Shown here piece by piece: positions 17,701 to 25,714 of a DNA stretch of 64,000 nucleotides. Below the pieces are notes generated by a model. It searched no databases. It saw nothing but the letters and a program-made list of their open reading frames with translations, and had not been told where the DNA came from. Location: the NCBI RefSeq assembly GCF_003474385.1, contig NZ_QUCY01000002.1, forward strand, positions 1-64,000, written 5' to 3'. The stretch is from Senegalimassilia sp003474385. GTDB taxonomy: Bacteria; Actinomycetota; Coriobacteriia; Coriobacteriales; Eggerthellaceae. The position numbers were made by a program, and so were the translations under genes. How positions within the stretch are numbered: the first letter of the stretch is position 1; each line of letters begins with the position of its first letter.

Positions 17701-17913
17701 GCATAAAATATCGAAATCGACGGCACCGGAACAGCCGTGTATTTTAGCCTCTGCTAACTAAGGCGAACGGCAGGTTTATGGCGATAAACGGTTGCGCGAA
17801 CGCATAGCGTTTCGCTCGCTGCGCGGCGCGATCCGGCCAGGCCTTGTCACTTGACCGAAAGCGCCCCGGCGCCGTAAACGATCGCCGCAACCCGCGAATC
17901 GACCAGCCGGCGC

Positions 17914-18825
17914 CTACGGCTGAGGGATCAGAACGGGGAACTCCGACAGCTTCGGCGTCCCGATGCGCAGCGACACGTCGACCTCGCACGGCTCGCAGCC
18001 CTGGCTCACCTCGACGTCGCTTTGGACGGACATATACATGTAGGTTTCCACGGCGTCCCAACCGGTAACGCGCATCAGCAGACGCTGCAGCTCCTTCGAG
18101 CCGTTCATGAGCGCCTGCTCGTAGTGGGTGCCGCTGCAGTTCACGTACCACTTGCCGTCGGGGCCGAAGGTCTCGAGCACCGGCCAGTTCAGCTCGAAAT
18201 CCTTCACCAGCTGCACGCGAACGGTGATCTCAGCGGGAATCTCGATGCCGGTGCCGCACAGCTCGGCGTCGCCCATGGTGGCGTGCACGTCGCCCATCTG
18301 CAGAAGCGCACCGGGAACACGCACGGGGAAGTACAGGCGCGTGCCCTTGGTGATCTTCTTGTTGTCCATGTTGCCGCCGTGGCTGCCCACGAAGCCGTCG
18401 ATGACGTCGGGGCCGGACGGCGCGGTGCCGATGACGCCGATCATGGGGTTGATCGGGAAGCTGACCTGGTTGAACGTGGCCATGCCGTCCTTGATGGGAA
18501 TCTTCTTGGTACGATAGCCGGTGGTCTCGAACAGCGGGCCGCAGTGATCGTCGGTGGCGATGGTGCCCTCATCGGCCACCTTCACCTCGTAGATGTCGAC
18601 CACGAGCACGTCGCCGGGCTCGGCGCCCTCGATGTAGACGGGGCCCGCGGCGGGATTGGCGAAACCGTACGTGTAATCAAGGTCGGCCATGGTGGTGTTC
18701 TCATCGGGAATGCGGTTGCTGAAGCAATCCTGCGTGTTGAACTGCAGCACCTCGCCGGGCTTGGCCGTGGCGCAAGGCTTGTTGTCCTTGGAGAATTCGT
18801 AAACCTGATCGGTGATGATCTGCAT
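17914..18825 (-). CDS. acetamidase/formamidase family protein
   Basis: Enzymes of this family (FmdA/AmdA) hydrolyse formamide or short aliphatic amides to ammonia and the acid. The 303-aa product shows the family blocks: GDVLVVDIYEV, GFVGSHGGNMD, MGDVHATMGDAELCGTGIE (with metal-binding His and the conserved acidic and Cys residues), and a C-terminal region ending DVSLRIGTPKL. The start follows AAGAAGGGGG by a few nt; the open frame runs about 440 nt further upstream without similarity and with no better site. It sits upstream of the APC permease in the same direction but has its own terminator. Confidence 0.9.
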   Translation of the reverse strand: MQIITDQVYEFSKDNKPCATAKPGEVLQFNTQDCFSNRIPDENTTMADLDYTYGFANPAAGPVYIEGAEPGDVLVVDIYEVKVADEGTIATDDHCGPLFETTGYRTKKIPIKDGMATFNQVSFPINPMIGVIGTAPSGPDVIDGFVGSHGGNMDNKKITKGTRLYFPVRVPGALLQMGDVHATMGDAELCGTGIEIPAEITVRVQLVKDFELNWPVLETFGPDGKWYVNCSGTHYEQALMNGSKELQRLLMRVTGWDAVETYMYMSVQSDVEVSQGCEPCEVDVSLRIGTPKLSEFPVLIPQP

Positions 18826-19093
18826 GATGCCCCCTTCTTCATGGTAGCGAACGCGGCTTGCCGCCGTTTCGAGCGATTGTACGCCAACCGCCGCAGGCGC
18901 GCCACGGCTGGCAGCGCCACGGCGGGGCAAGCTCGACGGCTGGGCGAAAGCGGTAAAGGGAGAGTGCATCACGGCCACCGCTTCCCCATCGGGAAGCCTG
19001 CGTCCACCCCGAAGGCCAAGCGGCGCGAAGCAGCGCCCGGAAAGCGATAGCCGCCCAAGGCGAACCCGGCGTCCGGCGCAAAAGCCGCGAACG

Positions 19094-19134
19094 CAAAAAA
19101 GGGCGTACCCCGCATACACGAAGACACGCCCTTT
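19094..19134 (-). terminator. intrinsic terminator of the yedE-tusA operon
   Basis: AAAGGGCGT (19098-19106) pairs with ACGCCCTTT (19126-19134); the minus strand ends in TTTTTT. It lies 27 nt past the DUF3343 gene. Confidence 0.85.
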
Positions 19135-19160
19135 CGACGCGTTATATAGGCACGTGAGGC

Positions 19161-19400
19161 TCACAGCTCGAGCACGACGACCTGCTCGAGCTCGATTCCG
19201 CTGCGCTGCGCCAGCGAATCCAGCAGCTCCGCCGCAGCCTCGGGCTCGAGCCATGCCATGCCGCAACCCGCGGAAAGCTGTCGCGGGATGGGCGCAAGGC
19301 GGCCGCGAAATCCCTCGCCTACGGCCGCCTGCTTGAAGGCGAGCGCGTCAGTGGTGGTATGGAACGACGCCACCGCCGTCTTCACCTTCCGCCGCGCCAT
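19161..19400 (-). CDS. DUF3343 protein, putative Se/S carrier
   Basis: The 79-aa protein matches the small DUF3343 family, which is described as a possible selenium/sulfur carrier. It has the family's Cys motif in SAGCGMAW and the pattern HTTTDALAFKQAA near the N-terminus. It starts three bases after the tusA stop codon with only a weak ribosome binding site, so translation is probably coupled to tusA. In many selenium-using bacteria the SelD-associated YedF protein joins a TusA-like and a DUF3343-like part in one chain; here the two are adjacent separate genes. No selD is in the window. Confidence 0.85.
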   Translation of the reverse strand: MARRKVKTAVASFHTTTDALAFKQAAVGEGFRGRLAPIPRQLSAGCGMAWLEPEAAAELLDSLAQRSGIELEQVVVLEL

Positions 19401-19403
19401 GGG

Positions 19404-19610
19404 TTAGGCGATCTCGATCACGAAATCGTCGCCGACGCGCTGCGCCGCCGCCGTGCGCTTGCGCTTCTTCGCCAGCGAGCAGATGTTGTCGCGCGCCACG
19501 GTGTTGCTCACCGTCACCTTGATGGGCTCGGAGCGGCCCTTCTTCATGGCGTTCATGGTCAGGATGACCGGTTCGGGGCAGGAGAGCCCTCGGGCGTCAA
19601 CTTCGATCAT
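19404..19610 (-). CDS. TusA/SirA-like sulfurtransferase
   Basis: TusA-fold proteins carry a persulfide (or possibly selenium) on a conserved Cys. The 68-aa product begins with the signature DARGLSCPEPVI, including the active Cys in the CPxP motif, and ends in a short beta strand (DDFVIEIA). The start at 19610 follows GAAAGGATTT. It lies 51 nt after yedE and 3 nt before the DUF3343 gene. With a YedE transporter upstream, a role in selenium or sulfur trafficking is more likely than tRNA thiolation. Confidence 0.93.
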   Translation of the reverse strand: MIEVDARGLSCPEPVILTMNAMKKGRSEPIKVTVSNTVARDNICSLAKKRKRTAAAQRVGDDFVIEIA

Positions 19611-19661
19611 TGGAAATCCTTTCGATAAATGAACTGGGGAAATACGCTTGCAGCTTATACG

Positions 19662-20762
19662 CTACGCGGCGTTCTTCTGCTTGCGCACGTTCACGATGGC
19701 GATGATGAACAGCACCACGATGCAGCACACGAGCACGATCTGGCCCGCAACGCTCGGACCGCCCAGGACGGCGGCCTTCTCGGCGGTTGCAGCGGAGGCG
19801 GCAGCGCCCGCCAGGCCGAAGTTGTGGGCGAAGGCGGCGCCGATAAGCATGCCGACGAAGGTGACGGCGGCATCGCAGGAGCCCTGGCCAGCCAGCGTCA
19901 TCTGGCGCAGCGGACAGCCGCCAGCCAGCGTGGCGCCGAAGCCCACGGCATACAGGCCCAGGATGTTCCACAGGTGCTGGGAGTGGGCGATGGGCTGGCC
20001 ATCGAAGCTGAGCTTGAAGCCGCCGGTGGCCAAGTTGAAAACCACCATGACCACGAACAGGCCGGCGATGGGGAGCATCAGGTCGAAGTCGCGCATGAGG
20101 AAGATGTTGCGGACGGAGCCGGCGAAGCAGATGCGGACCTTCTGCGCCAGGGCGCCGATCACGAGAGCGGTCACCAGGGCGATGAGCACGGGAGCGTGCT
20201 TGGAGCCCGGGCCGGCCTGGCTGACGGCGAACACGCCGGCGAAGACGCTGATGCACAGGCCGATGACCAGCAGCACGGGCAGGACGGCGCCGGCCGTCTT
20301 GTTCGTGTCATGCTCGCGGCCCAGGGAGTAGCCCTTCTTCAGGAAGAACGTGCCCGTAGCGACGCCCAGGACAAAGCCGATGAGGCCGACCCAGGCGTTC
20401 AGGTCGCCGGCGGCCATGCGCAGCACCATGCGAAGCGGGCAGCCCAGGAAGATGAGGGCGCCGATCATCATGATGAAGCCCAGGACGAATCGGGTCATGG
20501 GGGAAGAACCCGCCGTGGAGCGGTACTCACGCGTGGCCAGGGCGATCAGGAACGAGCCGACGACCAGGCCGACGACCTCGGGACGGAAGTACTGCACCGT
20601 CTCGGTGGTCTGCAGCTTCATGGAGCCTGCCATGTCGCGGATGAAGCACGCGGCGCACATGGCCATGTTGGCGGGGTTGCCGGAGAAGGCCAGAAGCGCC
20701 ATTCCAAGGCCGACCAGCACGCCGACCAGGGCCAAGCCCTTTTTGCTGTTGAGAAAATCCAA
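19662..20762 (-). CDS. yedE: YedE-family (YeeE/YedE) putative selenium transporter
   Basis: The 366-aa membrane protein has about nine or ten helices in two YeeE/YedE-type repeats. Cysteine-containing signature motifs include NMAMCAACFIRD, LGCPLRM, RICFAGSVRN and AGGCPLRQM. Relatives in thiosulfate uptake (TsuA) pass the substrate through such cysteines. Proteins of this subtype with TusA and DUF3343 partners belong to the selenium-utilisation trait, so it is called a selenium transporter by association; thiosulfate remains possible. It is the first gene of a three-gene operon ending at the terminator at 19094-19134. Confidence 0.88.
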   Translation of the reverse strand: MDFLNSKKGLALVGVLVGLGMALLAFSGNPANMAMCAACFIRDMAGSMKLQTTETVQYFRPEVVGLVVGSFLIALATREYRSTAGSSPMTRFVLGFIMMIGALIFLGCPLRMVLRMAAGDLNAWVGLIGFVLGVATGTFFLKKGYSLGREHDTNKTAGAVLPVLLVIGLCISVFAGVFAVSQAGPGSKHAPVLIALVTALVIGALAQKVRICFAGSVRNIFLMRDFDLMLPIAGLFVVMVVFNLATGGFKLSFDGQPIAHSQHLWNILGLYAVGFGATLAGGCPLRQMTLAGQGSCDAAVTFVGMLIGAAFAHNFGLAGAAASAATAEKAAVLGGPSVAGQIVLVCCIVVLFIIAIVNVRKQKNAA

Positions 20763-21117
20763 GGAAGTACCTTTCTATATATGAAGATGAATCGTTCGCA
20801 TTCGATCCTCCGTCGCGCATGCGCACGCACGGGCAGCGGGGCCCGCGGGGACGACAAAGCAGAACACGCCCAAAACGCCATTCGAAACGGAAAACAATGC
20901 AAGCCGCGTCAAAGCGCGGCGAAACAGACGCCTAGCAGAATGCGTCCGATGCGGGCAGAAAGCCCAGAGCAGAATAGTTGCGCTAGCAGAATTTGCGCGA
21001 ACCAGTGGTGCATTGTAAGGAGGTAACAGTTTCGCGTCAAAGGCGGCAGGCGAAAACTCCCCCGAGCGGCAGAGAAGGGCATCTGAGCAAGCGCCGTTAT
21101 TAGGTTGGCGCGGGTTT

Positions 21118-21245
21118 GCCCATAGGGTCCTCGCGGCACTGCCGCAGCCTCGCCTATAGGGCTCCGCCGAATCGCCTGCAGAGATGCCGCGGAATCACCT
21201 ATAAGGTCCCCGTATCTTCGTCGCAGCCTCACCTATAGGGACCCC
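21118..21245. repeat. degenerate direct repeats with CCTATAGGG cores
   Basis: Four copies of a CC(C/T)ATAGGG-like core start at 21119, 21153, 21198 and 21232 (spacings 34, 45 and 34). Two of them sit in a longer shared unit, YCGCAGCCTCRCCTATAGGG, at about 21140 and 21220. The array lies in the gene-free stretch between the yedE operon and the initiator tRNA. Function is unknown; the irregular spacing argues against CRISPR. Confidence 0.6.
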
Positions 21246-21399
21246 TTTAGCGTTGCCAAGACATCGCCCTGAAGTGCCGTCCATTTGTGAAGGTTCTGTG
21301 ACAGGAAATCATTTGCTTGCATCACGGCCGGATGGCGCGTATAGTTCTTTCTCGCAGCTTTTCCGAAACATTCGGTTTCGAGAAAAGCGGGTCACATAT

Positions 21400-21476
21400 T
21401 GCGGGGTGGAGCAGTCTGGTAGCTCGCCGGGCTCATAACCCGGAGGCCGTAGGTTCAAATCCTGCCCCCGCGACCA
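21400..21476 (+). tRNA. initiator tRNA-fMet (CAT)
   Basis: The 77-nt tRNA has loop CTCATAA (anticodon CAU) and the initiator hallmark of three consecutive G:C pairs in the anticodon stem (CCGGG/CCCGG). The T arm is GGTTCAAATCC and the CCA end is encoded. Position 1 is U and position 72 is G, so the end pair is a U-G wobble rather than the usual C1:A72 mismatch. A rho-independent terminator follows (21484-21506). Its 3' half is duplicated at 23342. Confidence 0.97.
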
Positions 21477-21505
21477 AATGTTCAAGCCGCCCATCGGGCG
21501 GCTTT
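21431..21505 (+). repeat. attachment-site-like direct repeat, left copy (inside tRNA-fMet)
   Basis: From the anticodon loop of tRNA-fMet through its terminator, about 75 bp are repeated identically at 23342-23416, differing only in the length of the final T run (six here, five there). An intact tRNA at one end and a 3' half at the other is the classic footprint of tRNA-targeted integration. Confidence 0.85.
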
Positions 21506-21506
21506 T
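21484..21506 (+). terminator. terminator of tRNA-fMet
   Basis: GCCGCCC and GGGCGGC pair around a 3-nt ATC loop and are followed by TTTTTT, directly after the tRNA. Confidence 0.9.
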
Positions 21507-21709
21507 TTGTTACGCGGAACCTCTTTAGATAACTATGGCCCGAATCTGAAAATGCCTCCGGCGATTCAATACAAACTACGGCAAGCATGCCAGCCCGCCA
21601 CGCAACCTCATTGCGCCGAAGAAAATGAGGCCTTAAGCCCGGAGATCGTATCCTGACACAGGGCACCATTGATCTACACTGCATGGAGGGGCTTTATGAG
21701 GAGGCAACG

Positions 21710-23152
21710 ATGCAGCAACCCATAGCGACAAACGATGTGAACCTGTTCTCCACCTTCAAGGAGAACCAGTATTTCGATCGGAAGAGCGCCCGCAAGGACG
21801 ACAAGGAGATCGCAAAGCACATCAGCGCGTTCGCCAACGCCGCCGGCGGCAAGCTCGTTATCGGCATCGAGGACGACGGCGAGGTGACGGGCTTCAAGCG
21901 CAGCGGCGCGCGCGACATCGAGAACTTCGAGCGCGCAGCGCTCACGACCTGTACGCCGACCCCCATCGTCCGCAAGGACCGAATCCCCGTGGTTAATTCC
22001 TCTGGCGAGGAAGACCTCGTCCTCGTATTGGACATCGAGGCATCGACCAGCCACTCTGTCGCCCGCGAGAGCGATGACGAGGTGTTCTTGCGGCAGAACG
22101 ACAGGAGCGTGAGGCTCAACCGCGAACAGGTCCTCGCCCTGGAGTACGATAAGGGGCAGAGGATCTTCGAGGACGAGCTCGTCGAAGACTCCTCGCTGGA
22201 CGACATTGATCATGAGGTGCTCGACCGCTACAAGGGGATCCTGGGAACAGACGCCCCCGACGAGCAGGTCCTCCGGAGCCGCCGCTTCATGCGCAACGGA
22301 AGGCTGACCGTGGCCGGCGCCCTGCTCTTCGCTCATGACCCCTCCGCGATGATGCCGCAGGCCCGAGTTCGCGTCCTGCGCTACGATGGCGTCAAGATGG
22401 AGACGGGCGAGCGCCTCAACATCACGAAGGAGCGAAGCTTCTGCGGGCCGCTGCCCAAGGTCATCCAAGGCGCCTACGAACTCATCTCGAGTATGCTCCG
22501 CGAGTTCCAGTTCCTGGGGTCAGACGGTAAATTCCAAACCGTGCCCGAGTACCCAGAGTTCGCTTGGTTCGAGGGGCTCGTCAACGCGGTGACCCATCGC
22601 GACTACTCGTTCCGAGGCGACTACATCCGGGTCTCGATGTTCGACGACCGCCTGGAGATCGTCAGCCCGGGCTCGCTCCCCAATATCGTGACGCTCGACA
22701 ACATGAGGACCACCCGCTACTCGCGCAACCCGCGCATCGCGCGCACGCTGGTCGAATTCGGCTGGGTCCGGGAGTTGAACGAGGGCGTCAAGCGCATCTA
22801 CACCGAGATGCAGGACTCCCTACTCAACGACCCGGTCTACACAGAGCCCGGCAGGGCGAAAGTCCAGCTGACGCTTGAGAACAACATCGTGGCCCGAACC
22901 GTCAGAAGGAGCGAGGCGCTCGAGGACAAGCTCTCGGCCGAGAAATTGGCCTCCCTCGATCAATATGAGCTGGCTGCGATTCGTCTTGCGTTTACGAATG
23001 GCAAAGTGACCGCTAGAGAGCTCGCCGATCACATCGGGCGCACGCGTCGCACGGCTGGCAGCGTTCTCAAGGGGATTTCAGGTCCTTCCGGTCCGCTTGA
23101 GTGGCACGGCTCAGCCGTCAACGATCCAGGGCAATATTACTCTTTACGATAA
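21710..23152 (+). CDS. AlbA/Schlafen-domain ATP-binding putative transcriptional regulator
   Basis: The 480-aa protein belongs to a broad family found in mobile DNA and often annotated as RecG-like or transcriptional regulator. An N-terminal AlbA_2 (Schlafen-like) domain (about residues 10-130) includes DRKSARKD and FANAAGGKLVIGIEDDG. A GHKL-like ATPase domain (about 270-380) shows NAVTHRDYS and SPGSLP, and a winged-helix domain ends the protein. The ATG at 21710 is preceded by AGGAGG at ideal spacing; 21683 is a weaker in-frame start. It is the only gene in the tRNA-fMet islet; there is no integrase. Biological role is unknown. Confidence 0.85.
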   Translation: MQQPIATNDVNLFSTFKENQYFDRKSARKDDKEIAKHISAFANAAGGKLVIGIEDDGEVTGFKRSGARDIENFERAALTTCTPTPIVRKDRIPVVNSSGEEDLVLVLDIEASTSHSVARESDDEVFLRQNDRSVRLNREQVLALEYDKGQRIFEDELVEDSSLDDIDHEVLDRYKGILGTDAPDEQVLRSRRFMRNGRLTVAGALLFAHDPSAMMPQARVRVLRYDGVKMETGERLNITKERSFCGPLPKVIQGAYELISSMLREFQFLGSDGKFQTVPEYPEFAWFEGLVNAVTHRDYSFRGDYIRVSMFDDRLEIVSPGSLPNIVTLDNMRTTRYSRNPRIARTLVEFGWVRELNEGVKRIYTEMQDSLLNDPVYTEPGRAKVQLTLENNIVARTVRRSEALEDKLSAEKLASLDQYELAAIRLAFTNGKVTARELADHIGRTRRTAGSVLKGISGPSGPLEWHGSAVNDPGQYYSLR

Positions 23153-23154
23153 GG

Positions 23155-23220
23155 TTCGCACCTATTTCGCACCTATTTCGCACCTATTTCGCACCTATTT
23201 CGCACCTATTTTGCACCTTT
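23155..23220 (+). repeat. 11-bp tandem repeat, five perfect copies plus one degenerate
   Basis: TTCGCACCTAT is repeated head to tail five times (23155-23209), followed by a sixth altered unit. It starts two bases after the stop of the AlbA-domain gene. Eleven base pairs is about one helical turn, so copies would present on one face of the DNA; a binding-site array or a slippage-prone tract are both possible. Confidence 0.9.
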
Positions 23221-23341
23221 ATCATGACGACATCGGAGATAAGTCCTTCGCGAGAAAAGAATTGAGCGGAATCAGGTCGAATGCACCTGCGGAAACAGAG
23301 GGATGCGAAGATCTGTTGCTGATGATTAGCGCCGTAAGAGA

Positions 23342-23416
23342 GCTCATAACCCGGAGGCCGTAGGTTCAAATCCTGCCCCCGCGACCAAATGTTCAAGCCG
23401 CCCATCGGGCGGCTTT
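23342..23416 (+). repeat. attachment-site-like direct repeat, right copy (tRNA-fMet 3' half)
   Basis: It is identical to 21431-21505, starting in the anticodon loop (GCTCATAACC) and running through the CCA end and the terminator hairpin. The 5' half of the tRNA is absent, so it is not a working tRNA gene. It marks the right end of the islet. Confidence 0.88.
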
Positions 23417-23634
23417 TTGTTGCCAAAACGCTTTTTCTTCACCAGGCCGACATGCTGCTTCGACAACAGAAGCGCCCATTAACGGAACCGGCGATTCTGC
23501 CTGACATGCTTAAAGCGCCCCTCATCCTGCCGTGTAACGCGCAATTTACGCCGTAACACGAGCGTTATCGTAATTGAAACGCGTTTGCAAACTGCCTTCG
23601 GTAGCGTTTTCCCTGTCATGCACGCGAGGAAAGG

Positions 23635-23678
23635 GCATGCGTTAGGGAGATTCCCCTTCGGTTCTCCCGGACGCATGC
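23635..23678 (+). promoter_or_regulatory. 5' UTR hairpin ahead of the alanine symporter
   Basis: GCATGCGT (23635-23642) pairs with ACGCATGC (23671-23678), with an inner GGGAGA/TCTCCC stem around TTCGGT. It ends about 30 nt before the start codon at 23708, close to the ribosome binding site, so it may affect translation or mRNA stability. Confidence 0.5.
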
Positions 23679-23707
23679 GCTCTCCCCAACGAGAAAGGGG
23701 GAAGGCC

Positions 23708-25243
23708 ATGGAGGATTTCCTTACATCGTTCTTCATCACGCCGTTCACTGGACTTGCGGAGGGAATCGCCACCGCTACCAGCCCGCTTGACGTCATCGAT
23801 GCCGTCGATGGCTTCGTGTGGGGTCCTATCATGATTTTGCTGCTGCTTGGCACGCACATCTTCATGACCATCCGCACCGGCTTCATCCAGCGCAAGATCG
23901 GCACCGGCATCAAGCTGTCCGTCACCAAGGATGACCCCTCCAACGCCGACGGCGACATCACCCAGTTCGGCGCGCTTACCACCGCGCTTGCCGCCACCAT
24001 CGGCACGGGCAACATCGTCGGCGTGGGCACGGGCCTGCTGTTCGGCGGCCCGGGCGCCATCTTCTGGATGTGGATCACCGGCATCCTAGGTATCGCCACG
24101 AAGTACTCCGAGGTGTTCATCGGCGTGAAGTACCGCGTGAAGGACCACTCCGGCAAGATGCTCGGCGGCGCCATGTACGCCCTTGAGCGCGGCTTCAAGA
24201 ACAAGAAGGCCGGCCGCATCCTGGCCATCCTGTTCGCCCTGTTCGCTTCGTTGGCAGCCTTCGGCATCGGCGCCTCCACGCAGTCGAACTCCCTGGCAGA
24301 TGCGCTGTACAACACCTCGCTTATCGACGGCAAGGCCATCCCGCAGTGGCTGGTGGGCGCCGTGGTGGTGGCTCTCGTGGCCATCGTCATCCTGGGCGGC
24401 ATCAAGTCCATCTCCAAGGTGTGCGAGAAGCTGGTCCCCGCCATGGCCATCTTCTACGTGGTATGCTGCCTGATCATCATCGGCATGAACGGCCAGTTCC
24501 TGGGCGAGGCGATCCGCCAGATCATCGCGGGCGCCTTCACCCCCGCAGGCGCCGCCGGCGGCGCGGTGGGCTCGACCATCACCCTGGCTCTGCAGTTCGG
24601 CTTCAAGCGCGGCATCTTCTCCAACGAGTCCGGCCTGGGCTCCGCCCCGCTGGTCGCCTCCTCCGCCACCACGAAGAACCCCGCACGTCAGGCGCTCGTT
24701 TCCATGACCGGCACGTTCTGGGACACCGTCGTGGTGTGCGCCATCACGGGCCTGATGCTCATGACCACGCTGCTGGCGAACCCCGAACTCTCCACGGCCA
24801 TCGCTAACGGCACCATCTCCTCGGGCGCCGGCCTTGCGACCGCCGCGTTCGAGAAGATCCCCGTGTTCGGCCCCTTGGTGCTGCTGGTCGGCCTGGTCAC
24901 CTTCGCGTACTCCACCATCCTGGGCTGGAGCCAGTACGGCAACCGCGCCATCAGCTACCTGCTGGGCAAGAAGGCCGTCCTCCCCTACTACATCGTATTC
25001 CTGCTGTTCGTGTTCTGGGGCTGCATGATGGTCGGCGATGCCGCCGGCAGCGCCGCGGTCTCCAACCTCAGCTCCGTGGTATGGAATGTGGCCGACGTGA
25101 TGAACGCGCTCATGGCCATCCCGAACTGCATCGCGGTCCTGGGCCTGTCCGCCATCATCGCCCGCGAAACGAAGCACTACGTATACGACAACAACCTGGA
25201 AGAAGTCGACAAGACCGAGATTCCGCAATACCACGAGAAGTAG
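23708..25243 (+). CDS. alanine/glycine:cation symporter (AGCS family)
   Basis: Sodium-coupled uptake of alanine or glycine across the inner membrane. The 511-aa protein has about eleven helices and the family signatures GTGNIVGVGTGLLFGGPGAIFWMW (about residues 100-125) and FGFKRGIFSNESGLGSAP (about 300), which contain residues of the ion and amino-acid sites. The ATG at 23708 follows AAAGGGGGAAGG. It is monocistronic, outside the tRNA-fMet islet, with a hairpin in its 5' leader and a bidirectional terminator after the stop. D-amino-acid transaminase is the next metabolic gene downstream. Confidence 0.93.
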   Translation: MEDFLTSFFITPFTGLAEGIATATSPLDVIDAVDGFVWGPIMILLLLGTHIFMTIRTGFIQRKIGTGIKLSVTKDDPSNADGDITQFGALTTALAATIGTGNIVGVGTGLLFGGPGAIFWMWITGILGIATKYSEVFIGVKYRVKDHSGKMLGGAMYALERGFKNKKAGRILAILFALFASLAAFGIGASTQSNSLADALYNTSLIDGKAIPQWLVGAVVVALVAIVILGGIKSISKVCEKLVPAMAIFYVVCCLIIIGMNGQFLGEAIRQIIAGAFTPAGAAGGAVGSTITLALQFGFKRGIFSNESGLGSAPLVASSATTKNPARQALVSMTGTFWDTVVVCAITGLMLMTTLLANPELSTAIANGTISSGAGLATAAFEKIPVFGPLVLLVGLVTFAYSTILGWSQYGNRAISYLLGKKAVLPYYIVFLLFVFWGCMMVGDAAGSAAVSNLSSVVWNVADVMNALMAIPNCIAVLGLSAIIARETKHYVYDNNLEEVDKTEIPQYHEK

Positions 25244-25302
25244 TGTTGCCTCAATTCGCTATGAGAGCCGCGAGAAAACGGATCTATCTGGGCGAACGGC
25301 GA

Positions 25303-25333
25303 AAGGGCGGCTTCTTTAGCTCGCGGAAGCCGC
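25303..25333. terminator. bidirectional hairpin between the symporter and a small gene
   Basis: GGGCGGCTTC and GAAGCCGCCC form a perfect 10-bp stem with an 11-nt loop. It sits between the plus-strand symporter gene and the minus-strand 26-codon gene and could end both transcripts. Confidence 0.65.
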
Positions 25334-25348
25334 CCGCGGTCAATACCC

Positions 25349-25429
25349 TTAGCGGTGGGCTTTGCCCGTCCAGACGCACATGACCATGCATGCGATCGCG
25401 GCATATGCCCAAAACGTGTGCTTCTTCAT
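25349..25429 (-). CDS. 26-aa single-helix membrane microprotein
   Basis: A minus-strand ATG at 25429 is preceded by a strong ribosome binding site (GGAAGGAG, 5 nt away). It opens a 26-codon frame beginning MKKHTFWAYAAIACM, with a basic N-terminus, a hydrophobic stretch (about residues 6-20) and a short polar tail ending in KAHR. The layout is that of a small inner-membrane protein. A terminator hairpin follows. It is convergent with the alanine symporter; no function is known and no partner can be named. Confidence 0.6.
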   Translation of the reverse strand: MKKHTFWAYAAIACMVMCVWTGKAHR

Positions 25430-25549
25430 GGAGGCTCCTTCCATTGGTCTGACGTGCGATGATGATGCTTCAATGCGTCAGATAAGTCAATGAAAGCTGA
25501 CATCTCCCATCAAAAAGCCCTCGTTGCCGTGAGCTTTCGCGGGCCGGCC

Positions 25550-25635
25550 GGTGAGCAGGGGACGGAGGTGTGTTCAGGGCGGCAATTTCATTTCCCAAAC
25601 GTCCATCCTGAACACACCTCCGTCCCCTGCTCACC
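25550..25635. repeat. long REP-like palindrome, copy 1
   Basis: A perfect 29-bp inverted repeat (25550-25578 and 25607-25635) flanks a 28-nt centre. The arm contains AGGGGACGGAGGTGTGTTCA, of a type seen as dispersed palindromes in several Gram-positive genomes. A related copy lies at 27413-27470. Together they bracket the dat-DUF4392 gene pair. The T-rich sequence that follows would also make it a terminator on the plus strand. Confidence 0.85.
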
Positions 25636-25714
25636 CTTTTCACTGCCTTTTTCTTTTTTTGTTTCGAAATCCGACTAAATTGATTTACTTTGCCTGAAAG
25701 GAAGCGTATCCCGC

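Noticed and set aside
21118..21245. Possible CRISPR array.
   Set aside because: Spacings are uneven (34, 45, 34), repeats are degenerate and not palindromic in CRISPR style, and there are no cas genes.
23155..23220. Possible CRISPR or origin iterons.
   Set aside because: Units are 11 bp with no spacers, and there is no replication protein or plasmid gene nearby.
23342..23418. Second tRNA-Met gene.
   Set aside because: Only the part from the anticodon loop to CCA is present; acceptor 5' strand and D arm are missing.
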